Shown here piece by piece: positions 25,062-35,907 of a DNA stretch of 64,000 nucleotides. The stretch spans positions 1-64,000 of the forward strand of contig NZ_VOHS01000017.1 in the NCBI RefSeq assembly GCF_007896845.1, written 5' to 3'. Source of the DNA: Chitinophaga pinensis. Lineage in GTDB: Bacteria > Bacteroidota > Bacteroidia > Chitinophagales > Chitinophagaceae. Each line of letters starts with the position of its first letter. Within the stretch, counting starts at the first letter, position 1. A program made the position numbers and the translations under genes. The notes under the pieces are model-generated. The model saw nothing but the letters and a program-made list of their open reading frames with translations. It searched no databases and was not told the DNA's origin.

Positions 25062-25667
25062 ATGGCATTTACACTTCCGAGCTTACCGTACGCACACGAC
25101 GCACTGGAACCACATATTGATAAACTGACAATGGAAATTCACCACGGTAAGCACCATCAGGCATATGTAGACAACCTGAACAAAGCGATTGCCGGTACTG
25201 AAAATGAAAATAAATCCCTGGAAGAGCTGGTAGCAAGCGCTGGTAAGATCAGCCCTGCTGTAAGAAACAATGGTGGTGGTCACTGGAACCACAGCTTCTT
25301 CTGGAAAGTGATCGGTCCTAATGCAGGTGGTGAACCTACAGGCGCACTGGCAGATGCTATCAAGAGCACTTTCGGTTCTTTCGAAGAATTCAAAGAGAAA
25401 TTCGCTAACGCCGGTGCTACCCGTTTCGGTTCCGGTTGGGCATGGCTGATCGTAAAAGACGGCAAACTGGAAATCACGTCTACTCCAAACCAGGACAATC
25501 CACTGATGGACGTTGCTGAAGTAAAAGGCACACCAGTGCTGGGTATCGACGTTTGGGAACACGCTTACTACCTGAAATATCAGAACCGTCGTCCGGAATA
25601 TCTGAAAGCTTTCTGGAGTGTGGTTAACTGGAGCGAAGTAGCTAAGAACTACGAAGCTGCTAAATAA
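25062..25667 (+). CDS. Superoxide dismutase, Fe/Mn family
   Basis: 201 residues, cytoplasmic (no signal peptide). The N-terminal helical hairpin has [17 protein letters not shown], whose first His of the pair is a metal ligand (H27). The central [11 protein letters not shown] gives the second His. [23 protein letters not shown] gives the Asp and His ligands near residues 163-167. It converts superoxide to O2 and H2O2. Fe versus Mn preference cannot be decided by eye. It has its own promoter upstream and a 13-bp terminator directly after it, so it is monocistronic. Confidence 0.95.
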   Translation: MAFTLPSLPYAHDALEPHIDKLTMEIHHGKHHQAYVDNLNKAIAGTENENKSLEELVASAGKISPAVRNNGGGHWNHSFFWKVIGPNAGGEPTGALADAIKSTFGSFEEFKEKFANAGATRFGSGWAWLIVKDGKLEITSTPNQDNPLMDVAEVKGTPVLGIDVWEHAYYLKYQNRRPEYLKAFWSVVNWSEVAKNYEAAK

Positions 25668-25689
25668 TTTTAACGGCTTTCCGATAAAG

Positions 25690-25718
25690 ATAAGGCCCGG
25701 TCAATGACCGGGCCTTAT
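25690..25718. terminator. Bidirectional terminator between sod and the DUF1080 gene
   Basis: ATAAGGCCCGGTC / GACCGGGCCTTAT, 13-bp perfect stem with a 3-nt loop. It lies between the plus-strand sod stop (25667) and the minus-strand DUF1080 stop (25722). Confidence 0.8.
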
Positions 25719-25721
25719 TAT

Positions 25722-26507
25722 TTACAGTTGTTTGATCTTCACATTTCTGAACCATACTTCGCTTCCGTGATCCTGCAGGTCGATATGACCTTTTTTAGTT
25801 TCACCGTAAGCTTTGGCATCTTTCCATTTACCTTCTTTACGGGCTTTTTTCCATTCAGGAGAACCGATCTGGTAGTCAGCGGTCTTCTGACCATTCAGCC
25901 AGTGTTCCACATGTCCCTTATTTACAACAATACGGGTATGGTTCCACTCCCCAACCGGCTTAGCTGCAGCTACCAGAGGAGCACCCATTGCGTAGTTAGC
26001 ACCTGTTTTCTGCCAGTCTTCCAGCTTCTCAGGGAAGTTCTCATCATCAATCAGCTGGTACTCGGGACCACTCAGGTAAGCTGATTCCTGATCTTCAGAA
26101 GCCAGATAGATAATACCACTGTTTCCTTTTGGTGCGATCTTCCAGTCAGTACGGAACTCAAAGTTCTCATAAGTGCTGTCGGAAGTCAGGTCCGCACGTT
26201 TATCACTTTTATCTTTTTCGCTTCCCAGACAATGCAGGGTGCCATTATCAGCCACCCAGCTGTTGGACTGTTTGCCTTTATAAATATGCCAGCCATCAAG
26301 GTTCTGGCCGTTGAACAACAAAGTCCATCCTTCTGATTTTTCTGTATCTGACAGCAGGTTATCTGCTGCATCTGTTACAGGCGCCTGCGCAGCAGACGTA
26401 TCGGCGGTAACGGTAGTACTGTCATTCGACGTGGAATTTGAACCACCGCCGCATGCTACAAGGCTGATGGCCATTACTGATAATGCCGGAACAAATAATT
26501 TCATCAT
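25722..26507 (-). CDS. DUF1080 (3-keto-disaccharide hydrolase-like) lipoprotein
   Basis: 261 residues. A lipoprotein signal ends at VACGGGS (lipobox Cys ~19), followed by a Ser/Thr/Asp-rich linker. The DUF1080 domain follows (~60-261): GWTLLFNGQNLDGWHIYKG, YENFEFRTDWKIAPKGNSGIIY, EYQLIDDEN, EWNHTRIVVNKGHVEHWLNGQKT, GHIDLQDHGSEVWFRNVKIKQL, the classic concanavalin-like repeat. This domain is found in enzymes that act on 3-keto-glycosides. It starts 10 bp after the end of the Gfo/Idh/MocA gene, so the two likely form a pair in which a sugar is oxidised at C3 and then cleaved. It is the last gene of the SusC/D locus. Confidence 0.88.
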   Translation of the reverse strand: MMKLFVPALSVMAISLVACGGGSNSTSNDSTTVTADTSAAQAPVTDAADNLLSDTEKSEGWTLLFNGQNLDGWHIYKGKQSNSWVADNGTLHCLGSEKDKSDKRADLTSDSTYENFEFRTDWKIAPKGNSGIIYLASEDQESAYLSGPEYQLIDDENFPEKLEDWQKTGANYAMGAPLVAAAKPVGEWNHTRIVVNKGHVEHWLNGQKTADYQIGSPEWKKARKEGKWKDAKAYGETKKGHIDLQDHGSEVWFRNVKIKQL

Positions 26508-26517
26508 GATCTTTGGT

Positions 26518-27906
26518 TTATTTGTTTATCGATTTCAGGGCTTTAGGATCCCATTGAATAATACGGTTGTTAAAATAACTGTCGTTACACAGTAATGCAG
26601 GTGCGGCTGCGCGATAACCAAACAAGGCATCTTCGCTTACCTTACCACCTGTACGCATTGCATTGAACAGATTATAGAAGTGATCAAAATGCGCGCCTTT
26701 ATAGCCTTCTTCTGCTACATATTCCAACTTATCAGGCGGCAGCATTTCTTTGCGGTCGTATACATACTGCTTGCCATGATCTACGTCTTTCTTGCTCTGC
26801 AATAAAGGATCGTCTGTAGCCGCATATGTTTTGTTACGATAAAGGGTCACTTTGTCCCATTCTACCGTCATAGAGCCTTCGCTGCCTACCATTCTCAGAT
26901 AGTTGGTACCACCGGTACCATCCACAAAGTTTACCCGCAGGGAAAGGTTAAATGCAGGATGCACTTCCGTTTCAGGATAGTCGAACATTCCCAGCATGAC
27001 ATCTGGTACTTCACGGCCATCTTTCCAGTAACGGAGACCACCGGTAGCCATTACTTTTTCTGGTCCGATAGAACCGGTGACGAAGTGCAGACTGGAGAAC
27101 AGGTGTACAAACAGGTCGCCGGATACGCCGGTGCCATAATCCCGGTAGTTACGCCAGCGGAAGAAGCGTAAGGGATCGAAATCTCTTTTGGGAGCGTTTT
27201 TCAGATAAGTGGTCCAGTCAACGGTTTTCGTAGAAGCGTCAGCCGGGATAGGATATTGCCATGCGCCAAAGGGAGACATGCGTGCCCAGAAACCTTCTGC
27301 GTAGTTAAGTTTTCCGATAGCACCATCTTTCAGCAATTGTCTGGCTTTTTCATTCCCAAGAGAGCTCATCCCCTGACTTCCCACCTGATATACCACTTTG
27401 CTGTTTTTCTGTTGCGCCTCTACTACGGCAGGGCCTTCAGAAATGTCATGTACCATGGGTTTTTCACAATAGACAGATTTGCCTTTATTCATCGCAGCAA
27501 CAGAGATGTCTTTGTGCCAGAAATCGGGTGTTGCAATGATAACTGCATCTACATCTTTACGTTCCAGAATCTCGCGGTAATCGCGGGTTGTAAAGATGTC
27601 ATTACCCCATTTCTTTTTTGCATCTGCGAGGCGTCCGTCGTACAGATCACAGGCAGCAATGAGTTTAGCACCGGGTACGGTAATAGCGGTATTTGTATCC
27701 GCAGTACCCATTCCACCGGCTCCGATCAGAGCAATCTGGATCTGGTCGTTGGCACTATACTTTTCGTTTGCACGCGACAGTGATTCGAGGTTACGCTTTC
27801 TGTCGGCTGCTGTAATGATGTTGGGCAATAAAGAGGCGCCCACTACTCCTTTCGCCACTTTGGTGATAAATCCCCTGCGAGAGTTGTTATTAGCATTTTC
27901 AGGCAT
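26518..27906 (-). CDS. Gfo/Idh/MocA-family oxidoreductase, Tat-exported
   Basis: 462 residues from 27906 (MPENANNNSRRGFITKVAKG). The frame is open to 27996, but the Tat signal RRGFITK dictates the later start. The Rossmann fold begins IQIALIGAGGMGTADTN (~57). DAVIIATPDFWHKDISVAAMNKGKSVYCEKPM carries the conserved EKP Lys. The C-terminal domain has GVSGDLFVHLFSSLHFVTGS, with the catalytic-type Asp/His positions. These enzymes carry tightly bound NAD(P) and oxidise or reduce sugars and cyclitols. Secretion with a DUF1080 lipoprotein 10 bp downstream suggests periplasmic C3 oxidation of a glycoside. It lies downstream of SusC/D and an EEP-family lipoprotein on the same strand. Confidence 0.9.
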   Translation of the reverse strand: MPENANNNSRRGFITKVAKGVVGASLLPNIITAADRKRNLESLSRANEKYSANDQIQIALIGAGGMGTADTNTAITVPGAKLIAACDLYDGRLADAKKKWGNDIFTTRDYREILERKDVDAVIIATPDFWHKDISVAAMNKGKSVYCEKPMVHDISEGPAVVEAQQKNSKVVYQVGSQGMSSLGNEKARQLLKDGAIGKLNYAEGFWARMSPFGAWQYPIPADASTKTVDWTTYLKNAPKRDFDPLRFFRWRNYRDYGTGVSGDLFVHLFSSLHFVTGSIGPEKVMATGGLRYWKDGREVPDVMLGMFDYPETEVHPAFNLSLRVNFVDGTGGTNYLRMVGSEGSMTVEWDKVTLYRNKTYAATDDPLLQSKKDVDHGKQYVYDRKEMLPPDKLEYVAEEGYKGAHFDHFYNLFNAMRTGGKVSEDALFGYRAAAPALLCNDSYFNNRIIQWDPKALKSINK

Positions 27907-27998
27907 GCAGTTCTTTATTTTGGTTTTTAATAACGTGTGTAGAGAAGAGAAGCATAATTTAAAATTAAAATGCCGGAAATCATAATTTTTCCACATTT

Positions 27999-28808
27999 CT
28001 ACTTAAATATCAGAGTGGCCATTACCGGCAGATGATCGGAAGCATAGCGCTCATCTATCACGCGGTGCTGTGCAACCTGAAATGCGGCAGAGGGTGAGTA
28101 CATGATAAAATCAATGGCTCTGGTGGGGGTTTCCACAGGAATTGTGAAGGGGCAACTCCGGCAGGTACGGGTAAATGTACTGTCCAGTATGTTAATAGCC
28201 CTGCTCCCCTCTTTTGCGTTCATATCCCCCGCCAGAATAACGGGCATACCGGCTTTCCCGGCGATACGGATGATCTCCTTTGTCTGCAATATCCTGATAC
28301 TGTCATTTCTCGTTACATCGAGATGCGTGCTGGCCATCATTACCTGTTTTCCACCGGGCAATGTGACTGTAACAGTACATAAGGCACGCGGCTCAGCCTT
28401 CACGCCGGGTATTGATGGTAAGGCATAAGCCTGTCCCTCCTTCACCGGATATCTGGAGAGTACGGCAATGCCATACTCTCCGCCATCATAAGGAATCGCT
28501 TTTGCAAAAAAAGCGTGCATGCCTGTTTTTGCCGCCAATAATGCTGCCTCATGTACATCCCTCCCTGAACGACCGGTATGTACATCAACTTCCTGCAGGG
28601 CTACAAGATCAGGTTGCTGTGCATTGATCACCCGCGCAATGGCATCAAGGTCTATTACGTCGGGGCGGGAAGGCGGATTAGCGTGGTGGATATTATATGT
28701 CAATACCTTTAGCGTATCCGCAGTCTGAGCTGTTTTTCCCGTAATCATTTTTTCTCCGCTGCATCCTGCTACAGACAAGGCGAGAGCAGCAATTATGGCG
28801 ATCTTCAT
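27999..28808 (-). CDS. Endonuclease/exonuclease/phosphatase (EEP) family lipoprotein
   Basis: 269 residues. A short lipoprotein signal has lipobox SVAGC (Cys ~16). EEP motifs follow: LTYNIHHA, DLVALQEVD (metal-binding Glu), GIAVLSRYPV, MMASTHLD, VILAGDMNAKEG and the final SDHLPVMATL (catalytic His). EEP-fold enzymes cleave phosphodiester or phosphomonoester bonds in nucleic acids, phospholipids or inositol phosphates. The position just after SusD and the periplasmic or surface location suggest removal of phosphate from an imported ligand; the substrate is unknown. The gap to SusD is 25 bp. Confidence 0.85.
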   Translation of the reverse strand: MKIAIIAALALSVAGCSGEKMITGKTAQTADTLKVLTYNIHHANPPSRPDVIDLDAIARVINAQQPDLVALQEVDVHTGRSGRDVHEAALLAAKTGMHAFFAKAIPYDGGEYGIAVLSRYPVKEGQAYALPSIPGVKAEPRALCTVTVTLPGGKQVMMASTHLDVTRNDSIRILQTKEIIRIAGKAGMPVILAGDMNAKEGSRAINILDSTFTRTCRSCPFTIPVETPTRAIDFIMYSPSAAFQVAQHRVIDERYASDHLPVMATLIFK

Positions 28809-28833
28809 TATTACTTTTATTATTAGTTTATAA

Positions 28834-30510
28834 TCATTCCCATCCCGGGTTCTGCCCCAGATCTATATTACGCTGTACCTGTGTTAATGGTATCGGCCAG
28901 AGATAATTCTTCGGATCGGCAAAACGGCGATTAGAATTAATGATCATATATCCGCCAGCATCTACTGGTACAGCAGCTACATAAGGCTGCATATAATCCG
29001 GAATAAATGCCTTTTTCATACCTTTTACATCTTGCGCCAGCAATGCACCTTTTTTCCAGCGTAAGAGGTCAAAATAACGCTGACCTTCCAGCGCCAGTTC
29101 TATCCTTCTTTCCCTACGGATCTCTTCACGCAGATCCATTCCCCAGTTATTGAGTTCTGAGATGATCATGTGGTGCATCCCTACACGATCTCTGAGCAGA
29201 TTGATACTGATATCGAGGTCTGCCTGTGTCAGTTTACCCTGCATTTCTCTGGCTTCGGCATAGTTGAGCAAGACCTCGGCATAACGCATAATATGAATAT
29301 CGTTGGGATCCTTATTGTAAGTAGCTACTGCGGCTATATCCACGTACTTGGTAAAATAATAACCTGTTGCTGTTACACAGCCTTTTTTATCGGAATTGAA
29401 TTTTGGCAGATTATAAATATCAGCCGGATTAGCATCTGCATCTCCATCATCCTTTCCGCCCCATCTGGCACCCGGTGTCAATATGGTCTGCTGCATTCTC
29501 GGGTCCCTGTTTTTGAATACGTCTCCATAAGCCGTCTGTGCTGCCTCATTGTATAAAGGCGATTTCTCTACAGGCATTCCATCTGTACACAGATAGGCAT
29601 CTACTAATGACTTAGTAGGATTGAAACGTGCCGTCTGGTCAGGTACCTGTGCCTCACGACTCATGTTATGCATGGATACATTCAACAGATACAGACGTGC
29701 CAGCATTGTTTCTTTATTGGCACCTCCGGCCAGTTTCCCTTTCTGGGTGAACAACTCATTATAACTGGTGGCAGTATTGCCATTTGAGTAGAGTTGATAT
29801 TGGTTCAGATCCATTACCGCCTTTGCTGCTGCTTCAGCCACATCATATCTGCCGTAGAAAAGTGCTACCCGGGATTTCCAGCCAAGCGCTGCGCCTTTGG
29901 TAATACGACCCAGATCAGCTGCACCGTAGGAGACCGGTAGTTCAACAGCTGCAGAATCCAGTTGTTGCAGGATAAAATCCACTACTGTTGCTCTCGGTGT
30001 ACGTGGGCCGTATACCTGTTCATCTCCTATATTCAGCGTATTGGTCACCAATGGTACATCTCCGAAGAAAAAGCTGAGATAACTATACAAGAATGCGCGG
30101 AGAAAGCGTACCTCACCTGCATACTGGTTCATAGTTGCGTCCTTGATACCCTGTGCCTTTTTGTAGTTTTCAAGGAAGTGATTACAACGACGGATACCTT
30201 TATACTGATTTACCCATTCTGAGTTCAGAGTGCCTAATGTGAAATCATAGTTGCCTGTAGAGATATTCAGATAGTCACTTAACGGGGGATAGATCGTATT
30301 ATCTCCCAGGTTCTCCATATCGACTACATTCTTACCTTTCAGATAATCATAACAACCATTTACGGCCAGTTTCAATTGCGCTTCTGTTTTCCAGAACTGT
30401 TCACTGGTGATCGCATCCAATGCGGAACGGTTCAGAAAATCTTTTGTACAGCCGGCAATACTGCTTGCCAGTATGACCAGAATACCAAATAAAATATATG
30501 GACGATGCAT
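28834..30510 (-). CDS. susD: SusD/RagB-family nutrient-binding lipoprotein
   Basis: 558 residues. A lipoprotein signal has lipobox SIAGC (Cys ~21), then TKDFLNRSALDAITSEQFWKTEAQLKLAVNGCYDYL, the N-terminal SusD-like domain. Central blocks are VRFLRAFLYSYLSFFFGDVPLVT and the RagB-type C-terminus: IMRYAEVLLNYAEAREMQGKLT, LRDRVGMHH, LREEIRRERRIELALEGQRYFDLLRWK, YLWPIPLTQVQRNIDLGQNPGW. SusD proteins sit on the outer surface over the SusC channel and bind the substrate. SusC lies 8 bp upstream. The ligand cannot be told from sequence. Confidence 0.95.
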   Translation of the reverse strand: MHRPYILFGILVILASSIAGCTKDFLNRSALDAITSEQFWKTEAQLKLAVNGCYDYLKGKNVVDMENLGDNTIYPPLSDYLNISTGNYDFTLGTLNSEWVNQYKGIRRCNHFLENYKKAQGIKDATMNQYAGEVRFLRAFLYSYLSFFFGDVPLVTNTLNIGDEQVYGPRTPRATVVDFILQQLDSAAVELPVSYGAADLGRITKGAALGWKSRVALFYGRYDVAEAAAKAVMDLNQYQLYSNGNTATSYNELFTQKGKLAGGANKETMLARLYLLNVSMHNMSREAQVPDQTARFNPTKSLVDAYLCTDGMPVEKSPLYNEAAQTAYGDVFKNRDPRMQQTILTPGARWGGKDDGDADANPADIYNLPKFNSDKKGCVTATGYYFTKYVDIAAVATYNKDPNDIHIMRYAEVLLNYAEAREMQGKLTQADLDISINLLRDRVGMHHMIISELNNWGMDLREEIRRERRIELALEGQRYFDLLRWKKGALLAQDVKGMKKAFIPDYMQPYVAAVPVDAGGYMIINSNRRFADPKNYLWPIPLTQVQRNIDLGQNPGWE

Positions 30511-30518
30511 TGCTGTAG

Positions 30519-33500
30519 TTATTTAAAGTTGACATTAATACCAAATACCACTGTTTTGATTTGTGGATACTCTCCTCCGCTGGTAGTCACCGTTTCAGGA
30601 TCATAAGCATAGAAGAATTTCGTTTTGGTCAGCAGGTTGTCTGCTGACACATATGCTCTCAGTCTTTGAATTCTTGCTTTGCTGAGCCATCTGGAAGGTA
30701 GTGTATAACCAATCTGGATATTTTTCAAGCGCAGGTAAGCGGCGTTCTGCAACCAGTAGTCTGACTGACGAGCTGTCGTATTACGGGTATCCAGAAAGGT
30801 GAAACGAGGATACCATGCATCTGTGTTTTCTGGTGTCCAGTGATCTCTGTGTACCTCCTGTGGGTAGGAACCATAAGCCTGAAAGGTGTGTATTCCTATA
30901 CTCCCTACATAGCCATTGCCCTTACCTACTCCCTGCAGGAAGAAAGAGAAATCAATATTCTTCCAGCCCATATTTCCTCTCAGAGAATAAGTATAACGGG
31001 GGAAAGCATTCCCGATCACCTCACGGTCTTTATCTGCCGTTATTTTACCATCACCGTTCAGGTCTCTGTATTTCAGATCACCGGGAGCAACTTTACCCAG
31101 ATCTGCATCGAAAATGGCAAATTTGGGAGTGAGTGCGCCGGTAGTTGCATCTTTTGTAAAGTCGGCTTCCTGTGCCAGACCATCCGTTCTGTATCCATAG
31201 AAAGCGTCGATCGGATATCCTACCTGACGGATCCTGTTGTCTAATACCGGCGGTGCTCCACCAAGATCTTCCACCCTATTTCTCACATCAGATAGTTGTG
31301 CTGTAAGTCCATATGTAAAATCCTGTATATGGTCGTTCCAACCGAGGCTGATTTCCCATCCTTTATTGGACACATTTCCCGCGTTCTGATCTGGCACTTC
31401 TAATCCGAGTACGTCCGGCTGCGGCACTTTCAATTGTATGTCTATTGTACGTTTATTAAACCAGTCAGCAGTAACAGAGAGACGGTTATTCAGGAAAGCG
31501 AAGTCAACACCCAGGTTGAGCATATTCACTTTCTCCCATCTCAATAATGGATTTGCAAGGTTCGTCTGTGCCAGTCCGCGGGTCTGAACATTACCAATAG
31601 GCATTGTACTCACACCTGTCACTACCTGTTGATAAGGGTACCATTCCGAATAGGCAGTTCCATCTGCGCCATATTGGTTACCGAGATCACCATATGAAAC
31701 CCGCAGTTTACCTTCGTTCAGCCAACGCATACTGCTATTGTTCTTAAAGAAGTTTTCCTGTGTGAAACGCCAGCCTGCCGATGCAGATGGGAAAGCGCCA
31801 TAACGTTCATCAGGTGCATAACGGGAGGATCCGTCATAACGGAAATTGAACTCCAGCAGGTATTTCTCTTTATAACATAATTCACACGACCGAACCATGA
31901 GCGTAACGCATATTGATATCCATCACCCGAAGCGTTAGGGTTATCAGATCCAAGGTTAAAGACGGGGACGTCATCACTCACGAAATTCTGTTTACTAGCG
32001 GCGAAAGACTCATATCTGTAAGTTTCCTGTTGATAACCACCTAATAATTTTACATGATGCTGCTGCACATGAAATCCATAGTCAATCAGTAAAGAAAGAT
32101 TGTTCATACGGCTGGTATAATCTCTCATCTCGAGGCTGTTGCTGGTGGAGTTGGTATACCAGAATTCACCGGAGTCCGGATAGTAGTAATCAATTTTCCG
32201 GGAGAATGTTGCGCGTCGCTGGTTAATGATGTTTGTACCGTATTGACCCGTTATGTCGAGACGCGGTAACAGGTGCAGTTTGCCGGATATATTTCCTGTC
32301 AGTTCCTGTGATTTAAAATTGTTATATCCACCGTCAGTAGCAATAGCGACAGGATTACTGGAACCACCGCCATATCCCCAGTTACCATTACCGAATTTTA
32401 CGGGGTTGAGGGGGGACATTGTCAATGCAGTATAGATCGGACCTGAATTTTCATCGGTACCACCGGCCGGCTGATTCTGGGTACGGTCTATATACCCGAT
32501 ATTGGCATCCAGATCAAGTATATCAAATAACGAATAAGCATTGATCCTTGCACGCAGGTTATTACGCAATGCCTTATACTGATCGCCTACAATCAGCCCT
32601 TTCTGATCCTGTCTTCCATAAGAAAGGTAATAGGACATTCTTTGTGCACCTCGTTGAGACTGAGATTGTGTTCCTGCAGGGGGGCCTGTTCTTTGAACAA
32701 TGCCTTCGGCCAGTTGGTATTGGCAAAAAAATCAGGGTCAGTGCCATCTTTCGCTTTCTGGATATCTGCTTCGGTGTAAGTTTCCGGCAGCCCGACATTC
32801 CGTTGTGCCTCATTGAGCATAGACATGTATTCTGCTGAACCTACCATCTTAGGTAATGCATAAGGACGCTGTGTACCGTAATAACCGTTGTAACTAACAG
32901 TAGGCGCCTGATTCAGTTTCCCTTTTTTAGTGGTGACAAGTATTACACCATTCGCAGCACGCGAACCATAAATAGCTGCAGACGCAGCATCTTTCAGCAC
33001 AGATACATTTTCGATGTCTGTAGGGTTGAGAAAGTTGATATCTCCCGGTACACCATCTATCAGAATAAATGGATTTGAGTTATTGGTAGTACCGACGCCC
33101 CGTACTCTGATCGTAGATTTAGGATCTCCCGGAAAACCACTATTACTGACAACGGTCAATCCCGGCATAAGCCCTTGCAATGCGACAGACATAGATGTCA
33201 ATGGTCTGCTGGCCAGTTCCTTTTCTCCAATCATACTTACGGCACCGTAAGGTTTACTTTCTTCTGTGTGCCGAAGCCCACCACCACTACCTGATTGAGT
33301 TGACGGGTATCTTCATTTAACACCACCTGTATTGATTGTTGTCCGCCAACAGGTATTTCTTTAGAGAAATAACCTACGTAAGAGCATAACAATATAGCAT
33401 CCGTTCCCGGAACACTGATTTCAAAATGACCATTTACATCTGTAACGGTGCCATTTGCCTTTCCTTTCACAGTAACGGTGACACCAGGTAAGGATACCCT

Positions 33501-34009
33501 GCTGTATTTTTCACCGGTACCTTCTACTCTCATCACCTGGATACGTTTCCACGCAACATGATCATTCACAGCGCTGCTACCCCATACAGCGCTGAGCTCT
33601 GCTGTTACTGCATCAGCATTTGTTTCCGGCTGTTTACTATCTGGCTGTTTATCATCGGAGGAGATAGCAAATTGTTGAGGTGTGATCTGTTTCATTTCCA
33701 GTCCATATGGTCTGATCAATGACTGTAATACCCTCGCGAAGCTTTTCTCCCGAAACGTTTCTTTTCCTTGTTGATCTGTAGTTGCAGCAATTCTGATCTG
33801 CACAGGAAGCTAACAGCATGTTTCTTCTCTATATCCTGCAGAATCTGACCCAGAGTCTGCATCTGACGTTGTCCGGATGTACGGTCGGACGAGGCGTGTG
33901 TCGCGGAACTTAGCAGTGCCATATCCTGCGCTATAGCAGGCGGCCCTATCAGGCAGGCATATAACAGAGTATATCTGCCCAACATCTTAACAGGTACATT
34001 TTTGAGCAT
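30519..34009 (-). pseudogene. susC: SusC/RagA TonB-linked outer-membrane transporter with STN domain, four frameshifts
   Basis: Repaired length ~1164 residues. The order is signal peptide, STN domain (~50-110), carboxypeptidase-like domain (VSLPGVTVTVKGKANGTVTDVNGHFEI), TonB-box region (VVVVGFGTQKKVNLTGAVS), plug (IRVRGVGTTNNSNPFILIDGVPGD ... NVSVLKDAASAAIYGSRAANGVILVTTKKG) and 22-strand barrel ending IKTVVFGINVNFK. Four breaks are each repaired by restoring one base: about 33757-33765 (A run), 33245-33246 (GG to GGG), near 32652 (G to GG), 31874-31875 (TT to TTT). The STN domain and the FecR/sigma pair upstream mean the transporter probably signals substrate presence to the sigma factor. It overlaps the repaired FecR end. 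The repairs suggest consensus errors. Confidence 0.88.
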
Positions 34010-35065
34010 ATCTGAAAATTTTATTATTAGTGGGATGTATGAAGAGTGTGTCCGCTTTCTTTTCTATTTTCAGCTTGAGTGCAATGACAATGTTTCCAGC
34101 AGTGAAGTCTCGTCTCTGACCTGCAGACTGCCTGACAGCTGTTGTGCTGCCAGTTGTTCATCAGTGATTTTCACGCGATAGTTATAGGTATCTTCAATAT
34201 ACCATGCAAGCTCCTGCAGGGTGATTTTTTCGAGGTATTGCCGTTCTTCTTTCCACACCGCATACAAGGCCGGGTTTACTTTTTTCCTGATGATCTTATT
34301 GCTGGTAGTCTGATATTGTACAAAATCGCCGGGATTGAGTATAAACGGGTTGTCCGGCAGGTCGTTGAAAGAGAGTCTGATCTTACCGGTGTTAAGTGTA
34401 ACGGTTGTAAAAGCGCCGCCCTCTCTCACGTTAAAAGATGTACCCAATACATCTATGAGTGCATTCCCGCTATGCACTACAAATCCTTTAGCTGCCCGCA
34501 TAGCTGTAGCAGATGGCTTAATATCAAAAAAAGCTTCTCCCTGTAACCAGATCTCGCGATTCGTGGCAGATGTCCAGTCTTTGCGGTAAGACAATGCAGC
34601 ACCGGCATTCAATCTTACCATAGAATTATCCGGTAATTTTACCGTTCTGACGCCTTGTGCATATCCGCTGATTTTTATCATTTCAGGCGATGCCGGTAAC
34701 AGATATTTTACAGTGATCATGATACCTGCAATCAATGCAGCCGCGGCAGCCCACCAGTATAATTTTCTGACAGGGCGTTGTTTTACTTCCGGAACAGCGG
34801 CTCTTTCTGCGGCTTCAATGCGTAATAGACTATGCGCTAACGATGCATTAACAGCATCCTGATCAGGCAGCTGTTCTGCAAATTGTAATTGAATGATGAA
34901 AGCACGCGCTTCATCTACCTGCTGTTGTTTATGAGGATGGGCAGTCAGCCATGTCTGCCACCAGGCATCACTCGCTGTATCAGGCGATCTTACCCATTGC
35001 AGGAATGCATCATCTGCAATAAAATCATTCGTTGTATAAGATGAATAGTCTTTAGAATACTCCAT
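33987..35065 (-). CDS. FecR-family anti-sigma/sigma-regulator, C-terminus shifted by one base
   Basis: Cytoplasmic N-terminus (DDAFLQWVRSPD ... ARAFIIQLQFAEQLP), one membrane helix (~105-125, LYWWAAAAALIAGIMITVKYL) and the periplasmic FecR domain (~140-245: VKLPDNSMVRLNAGAALSYRKDW, REIWLQGEAFFDIKPS, FVVHSGNALIDVLGTSFNVRE, LNPGDFVQYQ). The DUF4974 domain (~260-330) is cut in the literal frame, which ends ETLSLHSS at 34070. Adding a G at 34082 gives ETLSLALKLKIEKKADTLFIHP and a stop at 33987, ~359 residues, overlapping the SusC start by ~20 bp. It relays the SusC substrate signal to the sigma factor encoded upstream. Confidence 0.85.
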
Positions 35066-35137
35066 TTTAGCCGCTTACAACTAAAGGAGCGGGGCGGGTT
35101 AGATTTTACCCCACGGAAAGGCAACTTTTTTTTAACC

Positions 35138-35791
35138 TCAGCATTTATAGATAATGCCGGTATCCATAATCGCCATTGACAACTGTAAACTGCCCAATGC
35201 TGTCGCGAGTGTAGCCAGTGTCATCAAAGCAGGTACTAATGGCATTGTATGATAAGCGCTGCGCAATACTTCGATAGCGCGTGCCATCAGCTTATAAGTT
35301 GCCTTTACAGAGATTTGCAGAATAGCTGCGATCTCATCATAATCCATGTTTTCATAAAAGCGGAAAAAGATTGCTTCCCGCTGTCTTGGGGTAAGGTGGT
35401 CCATAGCACTTCTCAGGGTACGGAGTTGCTCATGTTCTTCTTCTTTTGCCAGCCGTTGCTGTTCTGCTGACATTTCAAGCGCAAATACATATTGCTCCTC
35501 ATCCGGCAGATCTCCCTGCTGCTGTCTGTGTTGTGACAATAAACGTAACAGACAATGCCGGAAGGAAACGAACAGGTAACTTCTGAATTCACGTATCGCA
35601 TTTAATTGCTCACGATTGATCCAGAAACGTACAAAGATCTCCTGTATGCTGTCTTCGATCAGTACAACATTGTCGGTGAGTTTGTACCCGTAATTATATA
35701 AACGGGGGTAGTACAGTCTGTAAATGGCAGCATAGGCGCCTTTGTCTCCGGCTTTACAAGCTTCCCATACAGCAGGATCTATATGTTGCAT
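35138..35791 (-). CDS. ECF sigma-70 factor of the SusC/D locus
   Basis: 217 residues. Region 2 spans ~20-85 (AIYRLYYPRLYNYGYKLTDNVVLIEDSIQEIFVRFWINREQL ... FRSYLFVSFRHCLLRLL). Region 4 spans ~125-180 (LRSAMDHLTPRQREAIFFRFYENMDYDEIAAILQISVKATYKLMARAIEVLR), typical of the Bacteroidetes FecI-like group. The C-terminal tail (MTLATLATALGSLQLSMAIMDTG) is hydrophobic. FecR follows 72 bp downstream and SusC/D after that, the standard trans-envelope signalling order, so it most likely drives the SusC operon. Confidence 0.93.
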   Translation of the reverse strand: MQHIDPAVWEACKAGDKGAYAAIYRLYYPRLYNYGYKLTDNVVLIEDSIQEIFVRFWINREQLNAIREFRSYLFVSFRHCLLRLLSQHRQQQGDLPDEEQYVFALEMSAEQQRLAKEEEHEQLRTLRSAMDHLTPRQREAIFFRFYENMDYDEIAAILQISVKATYKLMARAIEVLRSAYHTMPLVPALMTLATLATALGSLQLSMAIMDTGIIYKC

Positions 35792-35907
35792 TACGTATAT
35801 CTCATTCTTGACGGAAAAACGTAAAATTATTGATAATGACCTGCCTGTTATGTTATCATTAAATTAACTAAATATCAACTCTTCCATAGAACATAGCCTG
35901 AAAAAAA

